Shown here: one piece after another, positions 43,327 through 51,637 of the stretch
How the letters are laid out: the number at the start of each line of letters is the position of its first letter
Position numbering within the stretch: the first letter of the stretch is position 1
Translations under genes and position numbers: made by a program
From: Methylomonas sp. UP202
Lineage (GTDB): Bacteria; Pseudomonadota; Gammaproteobacteria; Methylococcales; Methylomonadaceae
Reading direction: 5' to 3'
Length of the DNA stretch: 64,000 nt
Assembly (NCBI RefSeq): GCF_029910655.1
Contig: NZ_CP123897.1
Location: 124,001-188,000 of the forward strand
Notes under the pieces: model-generated
Seen by the model: only the letters and a program-made list of their open reading frames with translations
What the model was told of the DNA's origin: nothing
The model's database searches: none

Positions 43327-46300
43327 ATGTTGGATATTTTCGGTCCAGGTAGACGGGCGGACTCGTCGATTCGAGCTTTCGCTCGATGGGTATTTTCAAT
43401 TTGTCCGGCCGCGGTCCCCGATAATCCCCGCGTCGTCGCGCTCTCAATCGGGCTATGCTGGACCCTCGCCGGCTTGCTGACGCTGGCTTGCGCCGGACCA
43501 GCCTGGGCCGGGAGTCCCTTTTACCTGACCGCCGAGCGCAGCTTTTCCAATACCGAGTCGCCGGCCGTACGCCTCGATTACACCGTCACCGACCAGCCCA
43601 TGTTGCTTCGGGTATTGAAGGCCGACAACCTGGAAAACTTTTTGGATGGTCAATTCAATGTCAGTCGCAGTTACGAACAACCCGTTAACGAACTCAATCC
43701 GGGCCACTATTTCGCCAAGGGTCTGAATAACGCCCAATCGCCGTTGAAGCTGTTGCGCGGCCTGTTGGATGTGGAGTTCCGCAAGGCGTTGAAAGAAACC
43801 AACTTTAGCGGCTCGGTATTGACCGTCACCGAAAAACCGCTGGTCTCGGTGCCGCAACAGATTTTGGTCGCGGCGCCTAAAGGTTTTAGCGTCGTCAGGG
43901 AAAGCTATCTGGATTTGCAACGCAACGGCCGGCAAACCCACGATTTGGGCTGGTGGTTTAACGAAGACGCCTGGAGTGAAAACCGTTACAAGGTTAGGCA
44001 AGTCGCGCTCGAGCCCTTGCCGGACGGCCTTTATTTATTGCAGGCCGTGCAAGGCAAAACCGAGGCGCAATGCTTGATTCAGGTCAGCAGTCTGGCGGTA
44101 CAGGTCAAGCAATCCAGCGAGCAATTGCTGGTGCGGACGATGAACCGCGATCTGCAACCGGTGGCCGGCGCCAAGGTCAGCGTTCGCGACGGCCGTGGGC
44201 GTTGGCGGGCGATCCCGGGTGCTTCCGATGCCGTCGGCGAATTGCGTTTCGACAACCCCGACGGAATTCTAGACGGCAAATTGCTGGTCAGGGTCGATGC
44301 GCCGGCCGGCAAGCCGGGCGAAGCACCGCGCACCGCGCTGACCGCGACCGACTTTCTACCGACTCAGGCCAAGGACGACGCGGTGTTTGTCATGACCGAC
44401 CGGCCGATCTTCAAGCCCGGCGAAACCTTTTTCTACAAGGGCATCGTCCGTAACTTGCAGGATGGACGCTTGAAAATCCCGGCATTTCAATCCAGGCAAA
44501 CCGACGTTTCGTTGCTGCGCGCCGACGGCAACGCCACCGGTTTGCAAGGCCAAACCCTGTTGACCGATTTCGGCTCGTTTTCCGGCAGCTTCGATTTGGA
44601 CCCCGCGCAAACGCCGGGCTTGTACCGCTTGTTGGCCCAGATCGACCAAAAAGCCTATGGCGGCGAATTCCGGGTGCGCGATTACATTAAGCCCACCTTT
44701 TATCTGGAATGGCTGGATCGCAGCCCCAGCGTGCAACCCGGTCAAACCTTTAACTTGAAATTCCGCGCCAAGCGCTATAGCGGCGGCACGCCGCAAAACG
44801 TCAAATTCGAAGTGTTTCTCTACCGCAAGAAATTCGAGGTGCCGCAGTTCGTCAGTGAGGCCGGCGCCGGTTTGACGGCCGGCAATGATTATTTTGGCCA
44901 GATCAAATCTGCGGCGCCGCTGAGCCAGCCGCAGCGCTTGTTCAGCTCGATCGAAGCGCGTCAGGCCGTCGATGCCAGCAACCCTTGGGAAACCGCCGCC
45001 AAACTGGCCGAAAACGGTGACGGCAGCTTCGAGTTCACGGTGCCGGTCGAGGCTCAAGCCGATGCCAAACAGCCCAAACCCGAACAGGAATGGATTTATA
45101 CCCTGATGGTGCGCGCCCAGGATACGGCCGGCGGCAGTGCGATTTTGACCGACAACCTGTACGCGACCCTGTCGGAAGCCCAGCCGGCGTTACGCTTCAA
45201 TAAAACCGTCGCGGCGGTTGGCGACAACGATCTGCAACTGTTGCTGCAAACCAGCTATCCGGACGGCAAACCCGCCGCCGGGGCCGGTGGCGTGGTCGAT
45301 GTTTTGATCGACCAACCCGGTTCGGCTAAGCGCGGTCTGGTCAAACTGGAATTCCAAACCGACGAACGCGGCCAGCAAGTATTGACGATCCCGGCCCTGC
45401 AACAATACGGTCGCTTGTCGGCGGTCGCCCGCTTGGAAACCTTGGCCGGCAGAGTGATGAACCATGCCGCGGAGTCGCAAGCGGCAACCTTGATTGTCGC
45501 CGGCAGCGGTGGCGAAGCGGTGGCGGACAATCCGGAACTGGAGTTGTACACGCCGACCACGATACTCAGTCCCGGCGAGCAAGCCAAGGTCTTCGCGCTG
45601 CTGCCCAAATCCTGGGGAAATAACGAACGCGGGGCGGTCTGGGAAACCGTGACCGGTGCCACGTTGTTCGATAGTCGCGGCGCGAACGCGGAAGGCCGCA
45701 GCCGTTGGTTCGAGGTCACCGCCAAGCCGGAATACGGTACCGGCTTCTACCACACCGTGACCGTGCCGGTGGCCGGCGGTAAGTACAAGGAGCAGACGCT
45801 GGGTTTCCGCATCGTGCCGTGGGACAAGCGTTTGCAAATCGCCATAGAACCGGCCCAAGCCGAAGCCGAACCGCTGAAGCCAACTCAAATCAAGCTTCAA
45901 GTAAAGCGCGCCGATGGCACCCCGGCCGCCGACACCGAACTGGCGGTCTCCATCGTCGATCGCGCCGTCTACGCGGTACAAGCCGAATTCCGGCCCGGCA
46001 TTTTCGACTTTTTCTACCCGCTGCAACGCAGCAATTTATCCACTTTTTATTCCGACGACCTGCAAGGCTACGGTTACGCCGATTTGTTACGCAAACCCAA
46101 TTTCGCGCTGAGCGCCTTGAAAAGCCAAAGCAAGCTGGCGAAGAAAGCGATGCGCGATACCGCCGGCTGGTTTCCGCATGTCGTTACCGATGCCAACGGG
46201 GTTGCCGCTATCGATGTCGATATGCCCGCCAACGTCACCGAATGGCTGGTCACCGCGGTCGCCAGCGACAAGGACGGCAGGCTCGGCGAAACGACCGGCC

Positions 46301-48306
46301 AATTTCGCACCAAGACCGACATAGCCGTCGATACCGTCGGCCCGCAATTTTTGCGCGGCGGCGACGAAGTCGAATTGGCCGTGAAGTTGACCAACCACTT
46401 GGCCGCTCCGGTTAAGCTGACCGGCGATCTGAGTCTTTCGGAATCGCTGCAGCGACAAAGCGGTGAGCTTGCCTGGGCTGCCGAACTGGCCGGCAAGGCC
46501 GAACAACTGTGGCCGCTGCGTTTACGGGCGGCCGTCGAATCCGGCAGCGCCTCCCTGAGGGTGGGCTTGACCGCGCCGGCGCCGGTCAAGGTCGGTGGTG
46601 CCGAGACCTTCGATCTGCCTATTCAGCCGGCCGCGCTACCGCAAGTCTATGCAGCCGAACGCCGCGATGGCGGTTTGCATTTCGATATTCCGGAACCAGC
46701 CCAAGCCAAGCAACTGACGGTGCGGGTCAATTCCGGCTTGCTCGGCGCGGCCTTGCAAGCAGCGGCCATGCTGGCGCAATATCCATACGGCTGTACCGAA
46801 CAATTGGCGCATAGCACTGTGCCGAATCTGGTGCTGCTGGACTTGATCGAGCGGGCCGGTTTGAAAGCCGAGCAACTCGGACCGCTCGAAAAGCCCTTGC
46901 AGCGTGCCAAGCAAAATGCCGCGCTGGGCATCCGCAAATTGATACAAAACCAAAAAGCCGACGGCGGTTTCGGATTGTGGCCCAACGACAGCGCCGCGAG
47001 TGTACCGGTTACCTTGATTGCGATGCAGGCCTTGAAATACGCCGAGGAGTTAAAGATCGACGGCGCGGCCTCCGCCTACGGGAAAGGCGTGGTCTGGCTG
47101 GAGCAGCAGGCCGCCAGCAACCAAGCTTCGGACGGTTTTACGCTGGCCGGCTACACCGCCGCCACTTACATTTACCAAGGGCCATGGCAGCAGCAGGCCG
47201 ATTTCGTCTCCCGAGTGTATGCCGACGATCGGGCCGGCGTCGCCGACTTGACCGCCGCGCTACGTTTGGTCATCGCCTATCGAACCATTAGCTGGCACAG
47301 TTTCAATCAAGCCTTGCAGGACAAATCCGATCTGCAAAAACGCTTGGTTACCCGCTTGCAACAAGCCTTGGACGCGATTGATCCGGGTACTTATCAGTCC
47401 GAGCGCGGCGAGTTGTATGGCCGATTGGGTTTTGGCTTCGGATTGCCCAGCGTGGTTTCCGAAGGACTAGGTGTTTTGTTTACGGCCGGTGAACTACCTC
47501 AGGCTCTGGAAACCAAACTCAAACGCCTGCTGCTGCAAACTCAGCAACACGGCTATTGGACTTCGACTTACGACACGGCCCAAGTGATCTTCAACACCCG
47601 CGAACTACTCAGCAAGGAAGCCGCCGCCGCGCAAAACGCCAAGGCAAGGTCCTTGAAAGCCAGCGCGGCCGGCCGCGTGCTGGGTAATTTGAATCGAATA
47701 CCCGGCGGTTATCTGGGGCGTTTCGACTCATTGCCGGCGGCCGGCGAGCTGGCGGACATCCGCATTGCCGAGTTAAGCGATACCGACGTGGCTTCGGCCA
47801 GCTTGCAAGTGGATGTGCCGTATCCGGCGGTTAGCGCTCGCGCGGCCGGTCTGACCGTCGAGCGGGTTTTTCGCCGCATCACGTCGAGCGGCAACGAATC
47901 GATCGACTTGAACCAGCCGCTAAGCCTCGGCGATGTGGTAGTCAGCGAAATCCGGATCAAACGGCATGACGAGCCGGGTCGTTTGCCAACCGGCAGCGAA
48001 TTCGTCGTCGTCGAAGATGGAATTCCGGCGTTGGCGGAAGGCCAGGAGAACGACCAAACCTACTTGGCCGACGCCAAATTGCAAGCCAGCGACGACAGCT
48101 ATTGGGCCAACGTCAAGGAAACCCAGCGCTACCCGGACCGCATCGTTCGCGTCGCCAAGCTACAACCCGGTGGGGATTTAACCTTATACCAAGTTTGGAA
48201 AGTCGGCCGTCCCGGTAATGCTGCGATACCGCCGGCCAGCGGCTTCGACATGTATAACGAGGCGGTTAGGGGGAATAGTCCGGCCGGAAGAGTGATTGCG
48301 CGTTAG
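43327..48306 (+). CDS. Large alpha-2-macroglobulin family protein with thioester
   Basis: A 1659-residue protein of the bacterial alpha-2-macroglobulin (YfhM-like) class, thought to trap invading proteases in the periplasm. It has an N-terminal extension of ~35 residues, a signal sequence ending 'CAGPAWA', then MG-type beta domains ('AVFVMTDRPIFKPGETFFYKGI' and 'LELYTPTTILSPGEQAKVF'), 'ELAVSIVDRAVYAV', and the macro region 'AGWFPHVVTDANGVAAIDVDMPANVTEWLVTAV'. The thioester motif is C-T-E-Q in 'QYPYGCTEQLAHS' at about residue 1155, followed by the helical TED domain. A strong ribosome binding site (GGAGGAAGG) precedes the ATG. The usual downstream pbpC is absent. Confidence 0.93.
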   Translation: MLDIFGPGRRADSSIRAFARWVFSICPAAVPDNPRVVALSIGLCWTLAGLLTLACAGPAWAGSPFYLTAERSFSNTESPAVRLDYTVTDQPMLLRVLKADNLENFLDGQFNVSRSYEQPVNELNPGHYFAKGLNNAQSPLKLLRGLLDVEFRKALKETNFSGSVLTVTEKPLVSVPQQILVAAPKGFSVVRESYLDLQRNGRQTHDLGWWFNEDAWSENRYKVRQVALEPLPDGLYLLQAVQGKTEAQCLIQVSSLAVQVKQSSEQLLVRTMNRDLQPVAGAKVSVRDGRGRWRAIPGASDAVGELRFDNPDGILDGKLLVRVDAPAGKPGEAPRTALTATDFLPTQAKDDAVFVMTDRPIFKPGETFFYKGIVRNLQDGRLKIPAFQSRQTDVSLLRADGNATGLQGQTLLTDFGSFSGSFDLDPAQTPGLYRLLAQIDQKAYGGEFRVRDYIKPTFYLEWLDRSPSVQPGQTFNLKFRAKRYSGGTPQNVKFEVFLYRKKFEVPQFVSEAGAGLTAGNDYFGQIKSAAPLSQPQRLFSSIEARQAVDASNPWETAAKLAENGDGSFEFTVPVEAQADAKQPKPEQEWIYTLMVRAQDTAGGSAILTDNLYATLSEAQPALRFNKTVAAVGDNDLQLLLQTSYPDGKPAAGAGGVVDVLIDQPGSAKRGLVKLEFQTDERGQQVLTIPALQQYGRLSAVARLETLAGRVMNHAAESQAATLIVAGSGGEAVADNPELELYTPTTILSPGEQAKVFALLPKSWGNNERGAVWETVTGATLFDSRGANAEGRSRWFEVTAKPEYGTGFYHTVTVPVAGGKYKEQTLGFRIVPWDKRLQIAIEPAQAEAEPLKPTQIKLQVKRADGTPAADTELAVSIVDRAVYAVQAEFRPGIFDFFYPLQRSNLSTFYSDDLQGYGYADLLRKPNFALSALKSQSKLAKKAMRDTAGWFPHVVTDANGVAAIDVDMPANVTEWLVTAVASDKDGRLGETTGQFRTKTDIAVDTVGPQFLRGGDEVELAVKLTNHLAAPVKLTGDLSLSESLQRQSGELAWAAELAGKAEQLWPLRLRAAVESGSASLRVGLTAPAPVKVGGAETFDLPIQPAALPQVYAAERRDGGLHFDIPEPAQAKQLTVRVNSGLLGAALQAAAMLAQYPYGCTEQLAHSTVPNLVLLDLIERAGLKAEQLGPLEKPLQRAKQNAALGIRKLIQNQKADGGFGLWPNDSAASVPVTLIAMQALKYAEELKIDGAASAYGKGVVWLEQQAASNQASDGFTLAGYTAATYIYQGPWQQQADFVSRVYADDRAGVADLTAALRLVIAYRTISWHSFNQALQDKSDLQKRLVTRLQQALDAIDPGTYQSERGELYGRLGFGFGLPSVVSEGLGVLFTAGELPQALETKLKRLLLQTQQHGYWTSTYDTAQVIFNTRELLSKEAAAAQNAKARSLKASAAGRVLGNLNRIPGGYLGRFDSLPAAGELADIRIAELSDTDVASASLQVDVPYPAVSARAAGLTVERVFRRITSSGNESIDLNQPLSLGDVVVSEIRIKRHDEPGRLPTGSEFVVVEDGIPALAEGQENDQTYLADAKLQASDDSYWANVKETQRYPDRIVRVAKLQPGGDLTLYQVWKVGRPGNAAIPPASGFDMYNEAVRGNSPAGRVIAR

Positions 48307-48332
48307 AAAAGAGGTGCCGGACTATCCGCCAA

Positions 48333-48353
48333 GCTCCGGCTCCGACCCGGAGC
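48333..48353 (+). terminator. Possible terminator hairpin after the alpha-2-macroglobulin gene
   Basis: A 7-bp perfect stem GCTCCGG (48333-48339) and CCGGAGC (48347-48353) about 27 bases after the stop, with TTTTT at some distance. Weak evidence. Confidence 0.35.
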
Positions 48354-48440
48354 ATCCGGCAAACCTGGTTTTTGACGGTGGCTTGTTGGAGCGTTACACC
48401 GGAGGATTTGCCGCTATTTTGGCGTTAGCTGGTGGCGAGC

Positions 48441-49028
48441 TTAGCAGTGGCAAACCGTCGCCGCCTGAAAACAAAAATCGAATAACAAGCGCCATTCCAG
48501 CGCTTGAATCCGTCGGCACAGCATTTCGATTTCCGCGTCACCCTTTCGGCCCAGCTCGCACAGGTCGACGAAACCGTAGGCGTCCCATTCGGGCAGTTTA
48601 CCCAAAAAGCCCGCCATGCCGGGCAATTCCTGATCGGCAAGCAACCGTTGAACTTGCCGGTTCAAGTCGGGAAAAATCGGGTGGCGGCCGGTGCGATCCA
48701 GCCAATACTTGCTGTTGCCGCTGTCCGGTTCGCGGCGGTGCATGATCGCGTGCCAATAACTCCCGGAAGGCCCGGTTATTTTTTGGCTGATTCGATGGCT
48801 TTGTTCGAGATAGTCGTAATACAGCCAAAGCCCGGCAATACACAGCGCCGCATAATTGCTGTCCTTGACGACGCGCGGTGCAAATGCCGTTTCGATTTGC
48901 AGCGAATTCAAGGTGTCGTAAACACTCGGTTCAGGCTGGCCCGGACCTAAATCCATTAAGCGCTCTTCGGCCAGCAATCGACCGAAAACCGGACCGTAAA
49001 ATTGGCTGTCGAAGGTGGAGGAGATCAT
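48441..49028 (-). CDS. Conserved-looking protein of unknown function (195 aa)
   Basis: A soluble protein beginning 'MISSTFDSQFYGPVFGRLLAEERL', with a central 'GSYWHAIMHRREPDSGNSKYW' segment and a tail rich in Cys and Trp ('WRLLFDFCFQAATVCHC'). The His-, Arg- and Trp-rich middle looks like a real enzyme or binding site, but I do not recognise the family. There is no signal peptide or membrane segment. It sits between the alpha-2-macroglobulin gene and a Septu-like locus, so it could be part of the same accessory patch. Confidence 0.7.
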   Translation of the reverse strand: MISSTFDSQFYGPVFGRLLAEERLMDLGPGQPEPSVYDTLNSLQIETAFAPRVVKDSNYAALCIAGLWLYYDYLEQSHRISQKITGPSGSYWHAIMHRREPDSGNSKYWLDRTGRHPIFPDLNRQVQRLLADQELPGMAGFLGKLPEWDAYGFVDLCELGRKGDAEIEMLCRRIQALEWRLLFDFCFQAATVCHC

Positions 49029-49172
49029 TGGCTGGCCTTTGGGGAAATGTATATCTTGAGCATTCGACTCGTTAGAGAGCTGTGTCCGATGATTATTTCA
49101 GTTGGTCATGTGCTTGAATGGAAAACGGCATGACATCGCTGGTTGTCCGCCCACCGTTAAACGGACAATGCG

Positions 49173-49919
49173 TCAATCGGGCAATGACGAGCTTATCATG
49201 GACGAATATTCAGCCATTGACGATTTCGCGGAGGCAAGCGTTTGTTTTGCTTGGTCCGCCAATATTTGCAATTCGGCATTTTCGAATTGTTTGTCCGCTA
49301 GTTTTACCACTTTGATTAAATCATTAATCAACGCAAGATGGCTACGGCGCTTTTCGTTCAATATTTCTCGATCCAAACCAACAACGGTTATGGTTGTTTT
49401 GCCGTAAATATTGTCTTCAAGCGCATACGGAATCTCTTGCCGAAAGCCAATATATTGGCTTGGATCAGTTACGGATGGATTGATTAATAATGGTAGCTCA
49501 AGAGTAATATCGTCATGATGGCTAAGCGCGCGTTGTTGAGGTTCTAACAAAGGGAACAGGTTTTTCTTAAATTGCTGATTGCACAAAGAACAACTCAGTA
49601 ATAAATTTCCCCAATCGTATGCCAACCAATAATAGCCGGGCGCTTGCAATGTTTCTTGCTCGGTTTGTTTAAATCCGCCTTTCGGCCGATAATGTTCAAC
49701 ATCGCCGTAGCTGATATGGCTGATTTTCGATTCGCAAAAACAGCATTTGTCGTGCTGCATTTGCTTCAAAGTCGATTTTACGGTTCCGTGTCCATAAATC
49801 TTGCTATCGAAATCGAATTCTCTTTGCTCTTCGTCGTAAGCCGCGCATAAAGCGCGCCGTTTTGTTTGGCCTTGCTCCTGCAAGATTATCGGTTCTGGTG
49901 CGCGCTGGATGAAAATCAT
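49173..49919 (-). CDS. ptuB: Septu-like HNH endonuclease (PtuB-type, TIGR02646-like)
   Basis: A 248-residue putative nuclease. Zinc-finger-like cysteine pairs frame an HNH core: C59-x-x-C62 in 'DKCCFCESKI', the catalytic-type His76 in 'DVEHYRPKGG', then C110-x-x-C113 in 'LLSCSLCNQQFKKN'. This spacing and the 'E-H-Y-R-P-K' phrase are typical of the PtuB nuclease of Septu systems and of retron-associated HNH effectors. It starts in the stop codon of the ATPase gene (ATGA), so the two proteins are made together. No reverse transcriptase lies nearby, arguing for Septu over a retron. The C-terminal part is helical and Ala/Gln-rich. Confidence 0.85.
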   Translation of the reverse strand: MIFIQRAPEPIILQEQGQTKRRALCAAYDEEQREFDFDSKIYGHGTVKSTLKQMQHDKCCFCESKISHISYGDVEHYRPKGGFKQTEQETLQAPGYYWLAYDWGNLLLSCSLCNQQFKKNLFPLLEPQQRALSHHDDITLELPLLINPSVTDPSQYIGFRQEIPYALEDNIYGKTTITVVGLDREILNEKRRSHLALINDLIKVVKLADKQFENAELQILADQAKQTLASAKSSMAEYSSMISSSLPD

Positions 49920-51184
49920 GCGCTTTGTTTCAACAGCTCCGCCGCGCGCCGAATAATGTCCATCGCCTCCATGTCTTGGCGAGTTTCCGCCGTGGGTAAG
50001 TCGCCGATCTGGGCTTCCAGTTCGTTTAATCGCTCTTGATCGGCCGAGGATAAATGCGGCTGACTCAAGATTTGCCGGCGTTGCGTCAACAGGTTTTCGT
50101 AATGCGGCGAGCGGGCGCTGGGTATATCAAACAAATCGCTGGTCAATAACTGGTCGATACGCCAGCCTTTAACGTCTTGCGGATGTTGATGAATTTTCAC
50201 CGAATCGCCTTCGCGCTTGAGTACCACGATATTGGCGTTTTCCGCAGCCTGCACGATTAAAGGGCTATGCGCGGTGACAATAAACTGAGTATTGACGAAG
50301 CGTTCGCTCAAATAAGCCATGATGGTTCGCTGCCATTTGGGATGCAAATGCAGGTCGATTTCGTCGATCAATACCACAGCCGGTTCGGCGATGGGGTTGG
50401 GGCTGTTGGGATAGTGTTTGAATAATTGGGCGGCCAAATCGACCATCCAGGCGGTCATGGTTTGATAGCCCAAGCTGAGTTGAGATAACAACAGCCAGCC
50501 GTCGGGCAGTTTAAATTCGACTCTGGGGTTAGGCGACTTTTCGCTGGGCGTCGAGATGCGAATATCGGTAACGTCAGGCAATAACGCAATTAGTGTGTCT
50601 TTGATAACCGTCAGGCGATTTTTATAGCTTTCCTGAATTTCGGAGGGCGTTTTGGCGATGTAATCGGTTTGTAATAGCCATTCCTCGGCGTTGATTAAAT
50701 CATCCGGGTCATCAACAGGTAATTCTACGTCTCCATCGCCAAAATCAAATTCATATTTTTTTGTTAGCCTCCTGCTTGCGGAATAATAAAAGACTAACGA
50801 TGAATCGAATAATTCTTCATAAAGCTTTTGATCTTGAAATATTTGTTTTACTTGCTGACCCTTTAAGAATGGCTTAAAGCAGTACTCTTTTTGTGATGGT
50901 ATTGAGTATAAACCTTCACTGCCTCCAAATCGTAAAACAGCGCTCGCCGCTTTATTTTTTATACTAATTAAACTTCTATCTAGGAATCGGAAATGTTGAT
51001 TTATATTGAAAGTGTCTAATAAGGTTGATTTGCCTACCCCATTATCCCCCAAAATCACCGTCCACTGCGCCGGCCTGCCGTTGCCATCCGATAAATCCAG
51101 CGTCTGTTTTTCGGCAAAACAGCGCACGTTTTCTACCGATAACGATAGGAAATAAACGCCTTGGTTGCTAGGGTTTTCGGCCAT
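49916..51184 (-). CDS. ptuA: Septu-like AAA/ABC-type ATPase (PtuA-type)
   Basis: A 422-residue ATPase of the AAA_21/SMC-like class. Walker A is 'GDNGVGKST' (46-54), the signature is 'LSLGY' (236-240), Walker B is 'VVLIDEIDLHLHP' with D274-E275, and the switch His is in 'FIVTAHSPLIV' (H306). The C-terminal ~60 residues form a linker-like helix region ending 'EAMDIIRRAAELLKQSA'. In known Septu systems PtuA and PtuB form a complex that restricts phage. The DNA here (about 50600-51060) is visibly more AT-rich than the flanking genes, a sign of transfer. Operon with the downstream HNH gene. Confidence 0.87.
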   Translation of the reverse strand: MAENPSNQGVYFLSLSVENVRCFAEKQTLDLSDGNGRPAQWTVILGDNGVGKSTLLDTFNINQHFRFLDRSLISIKNKAASAVLRFGGSEGLYSIPSQKEYCFKPFLKGQQVKQIFQDQKLYEELFDSSLVFYYSASRRLTKKYEFDFGDGDVELPVDDPDDLINAEEWLLQTDYIAKTPSEIQESYKNRLTVIKDTLIALLPDVTDIRISTPSEKSPNPRVEFKLPDGWLLLSQLSLGYQTMTAWMVDLAAQLFKHYPNSPNPIAEPAVVLIDEIDLHLHPKWQRTIMAYLSERFVNTQFIVTAHSPLIVQAAENANIVVLKREGDSVKIHQHPQDVKGWRIDQLLTSDLFDIPSARSPHYENLLTQRRQILSQPHLSSADQERLNELEAQIGDLPTAETRQDMEAMDIIRRAAELLKQSA

Positions 51185-51217
51185 GATTTTGACTACTCGC
51201 TATTAAAATGCCGATTT

Positions 51218-51436
51218 TCACGAGATTGGTGTCAAACAAAGGGATTGATTAGCTGTAAACCGTTCGGTGTACCCAACTTTTCGCAGCAGATTGTTACAGA
51301 CCTCGTTCACGATTTGAGTGCTAAGCATTACGCCGGGCTGCGCGATAACCGTTAACGCTTGCTGGTGTTTGGGCGAACTCTCATCCATGAAGGCGTAAAG
51401 CCAGACGTTGGAATCGACAAAACAGTTAACGCTCAT
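51218..51436 (-). pseudogene. Truncated PIN-domain (VapC-like) toxin gene
   Basis: A 72-codon frame starting 'MSVNCFVDSNVWLYAFMDES', which is the N-terminus of a PIN ribonuclease (first catalytic Asp in F-V-D-S-N). It continues 'TQIVNEVCNNLLRKVGYTE', the normal end of the first half of the domain, and then diverges into unrelated residues and a stop. PIN toxins are usually ~130-140 residues and need acidic residues in the missing half, so this copy should be inactive. It overlaps the antitoxin gene by 11 bases. The break lies just upstream of the Septu ATPase gene. Confidence 0.75.
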
Positions 51437-51608
51437 ACACCGCTTCGCGCGGCAGTGGTTCGAATGGTTTAACCAAGCGAGGCGCTAGCGGCACTGATTC
51501 GTTAAGGTCTTGTTGTTGACCGGCGTATTTTTGCAATAAAAATTGATAAAAATCCTCCAACTCGTGCCTGGCAAAGTCCGGTAGTTTTTCTAAATTCAAT
51601 GTTTGCAT
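51426..51608 (-). CDS. Small antitoxin-like protein of a broken PIN toxin-antitoxin pair (DUF2281-like)
   Basis: A 60-residue protein, 'MQTLNLEKLPDFARHELEDFYQFLLQKY...', resembling the short DUF2281-type antitoxins that precede PIN toxins ('L-x-K-L-P-x-x-x-x-x-E-V-x-D-F-x-x-F-L-L' pattern). A GGAGGG ribosome binding site precedes the ATG. Its stop overlaps the toxin start by 11 bases, the usual coupling in such modules. With the toxin truncated, the antitoxin may be a relic. Confidence 0.72.
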   Translation of the reverse strand: MQTLNLEKLPDFARHELEDFYQFLLQKYAGQQQDLNESVPLAPRLVKPFEPLPREAVYER

Positions 51609-51637
51609 ACTAGCCCTCCAAGGAAGTTGATCCTTGC

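Noticed and set aside
48296-48745. Plus-strand frame after the alpha-2-macroglobulin gene as the start of pbpC
   Set aside because: The translation has no transglycosylase or transpeptidase motif and overlaps the better-supported minus-strand gene at 48441-49028.
49173-51184. Retron of the Ec78 type (reverse transcriptase, ATPase and HNH)
   Set aside because: No reverse transcriptase gene or msr/msd-like region is visible within the flanking 2 kb on either side.
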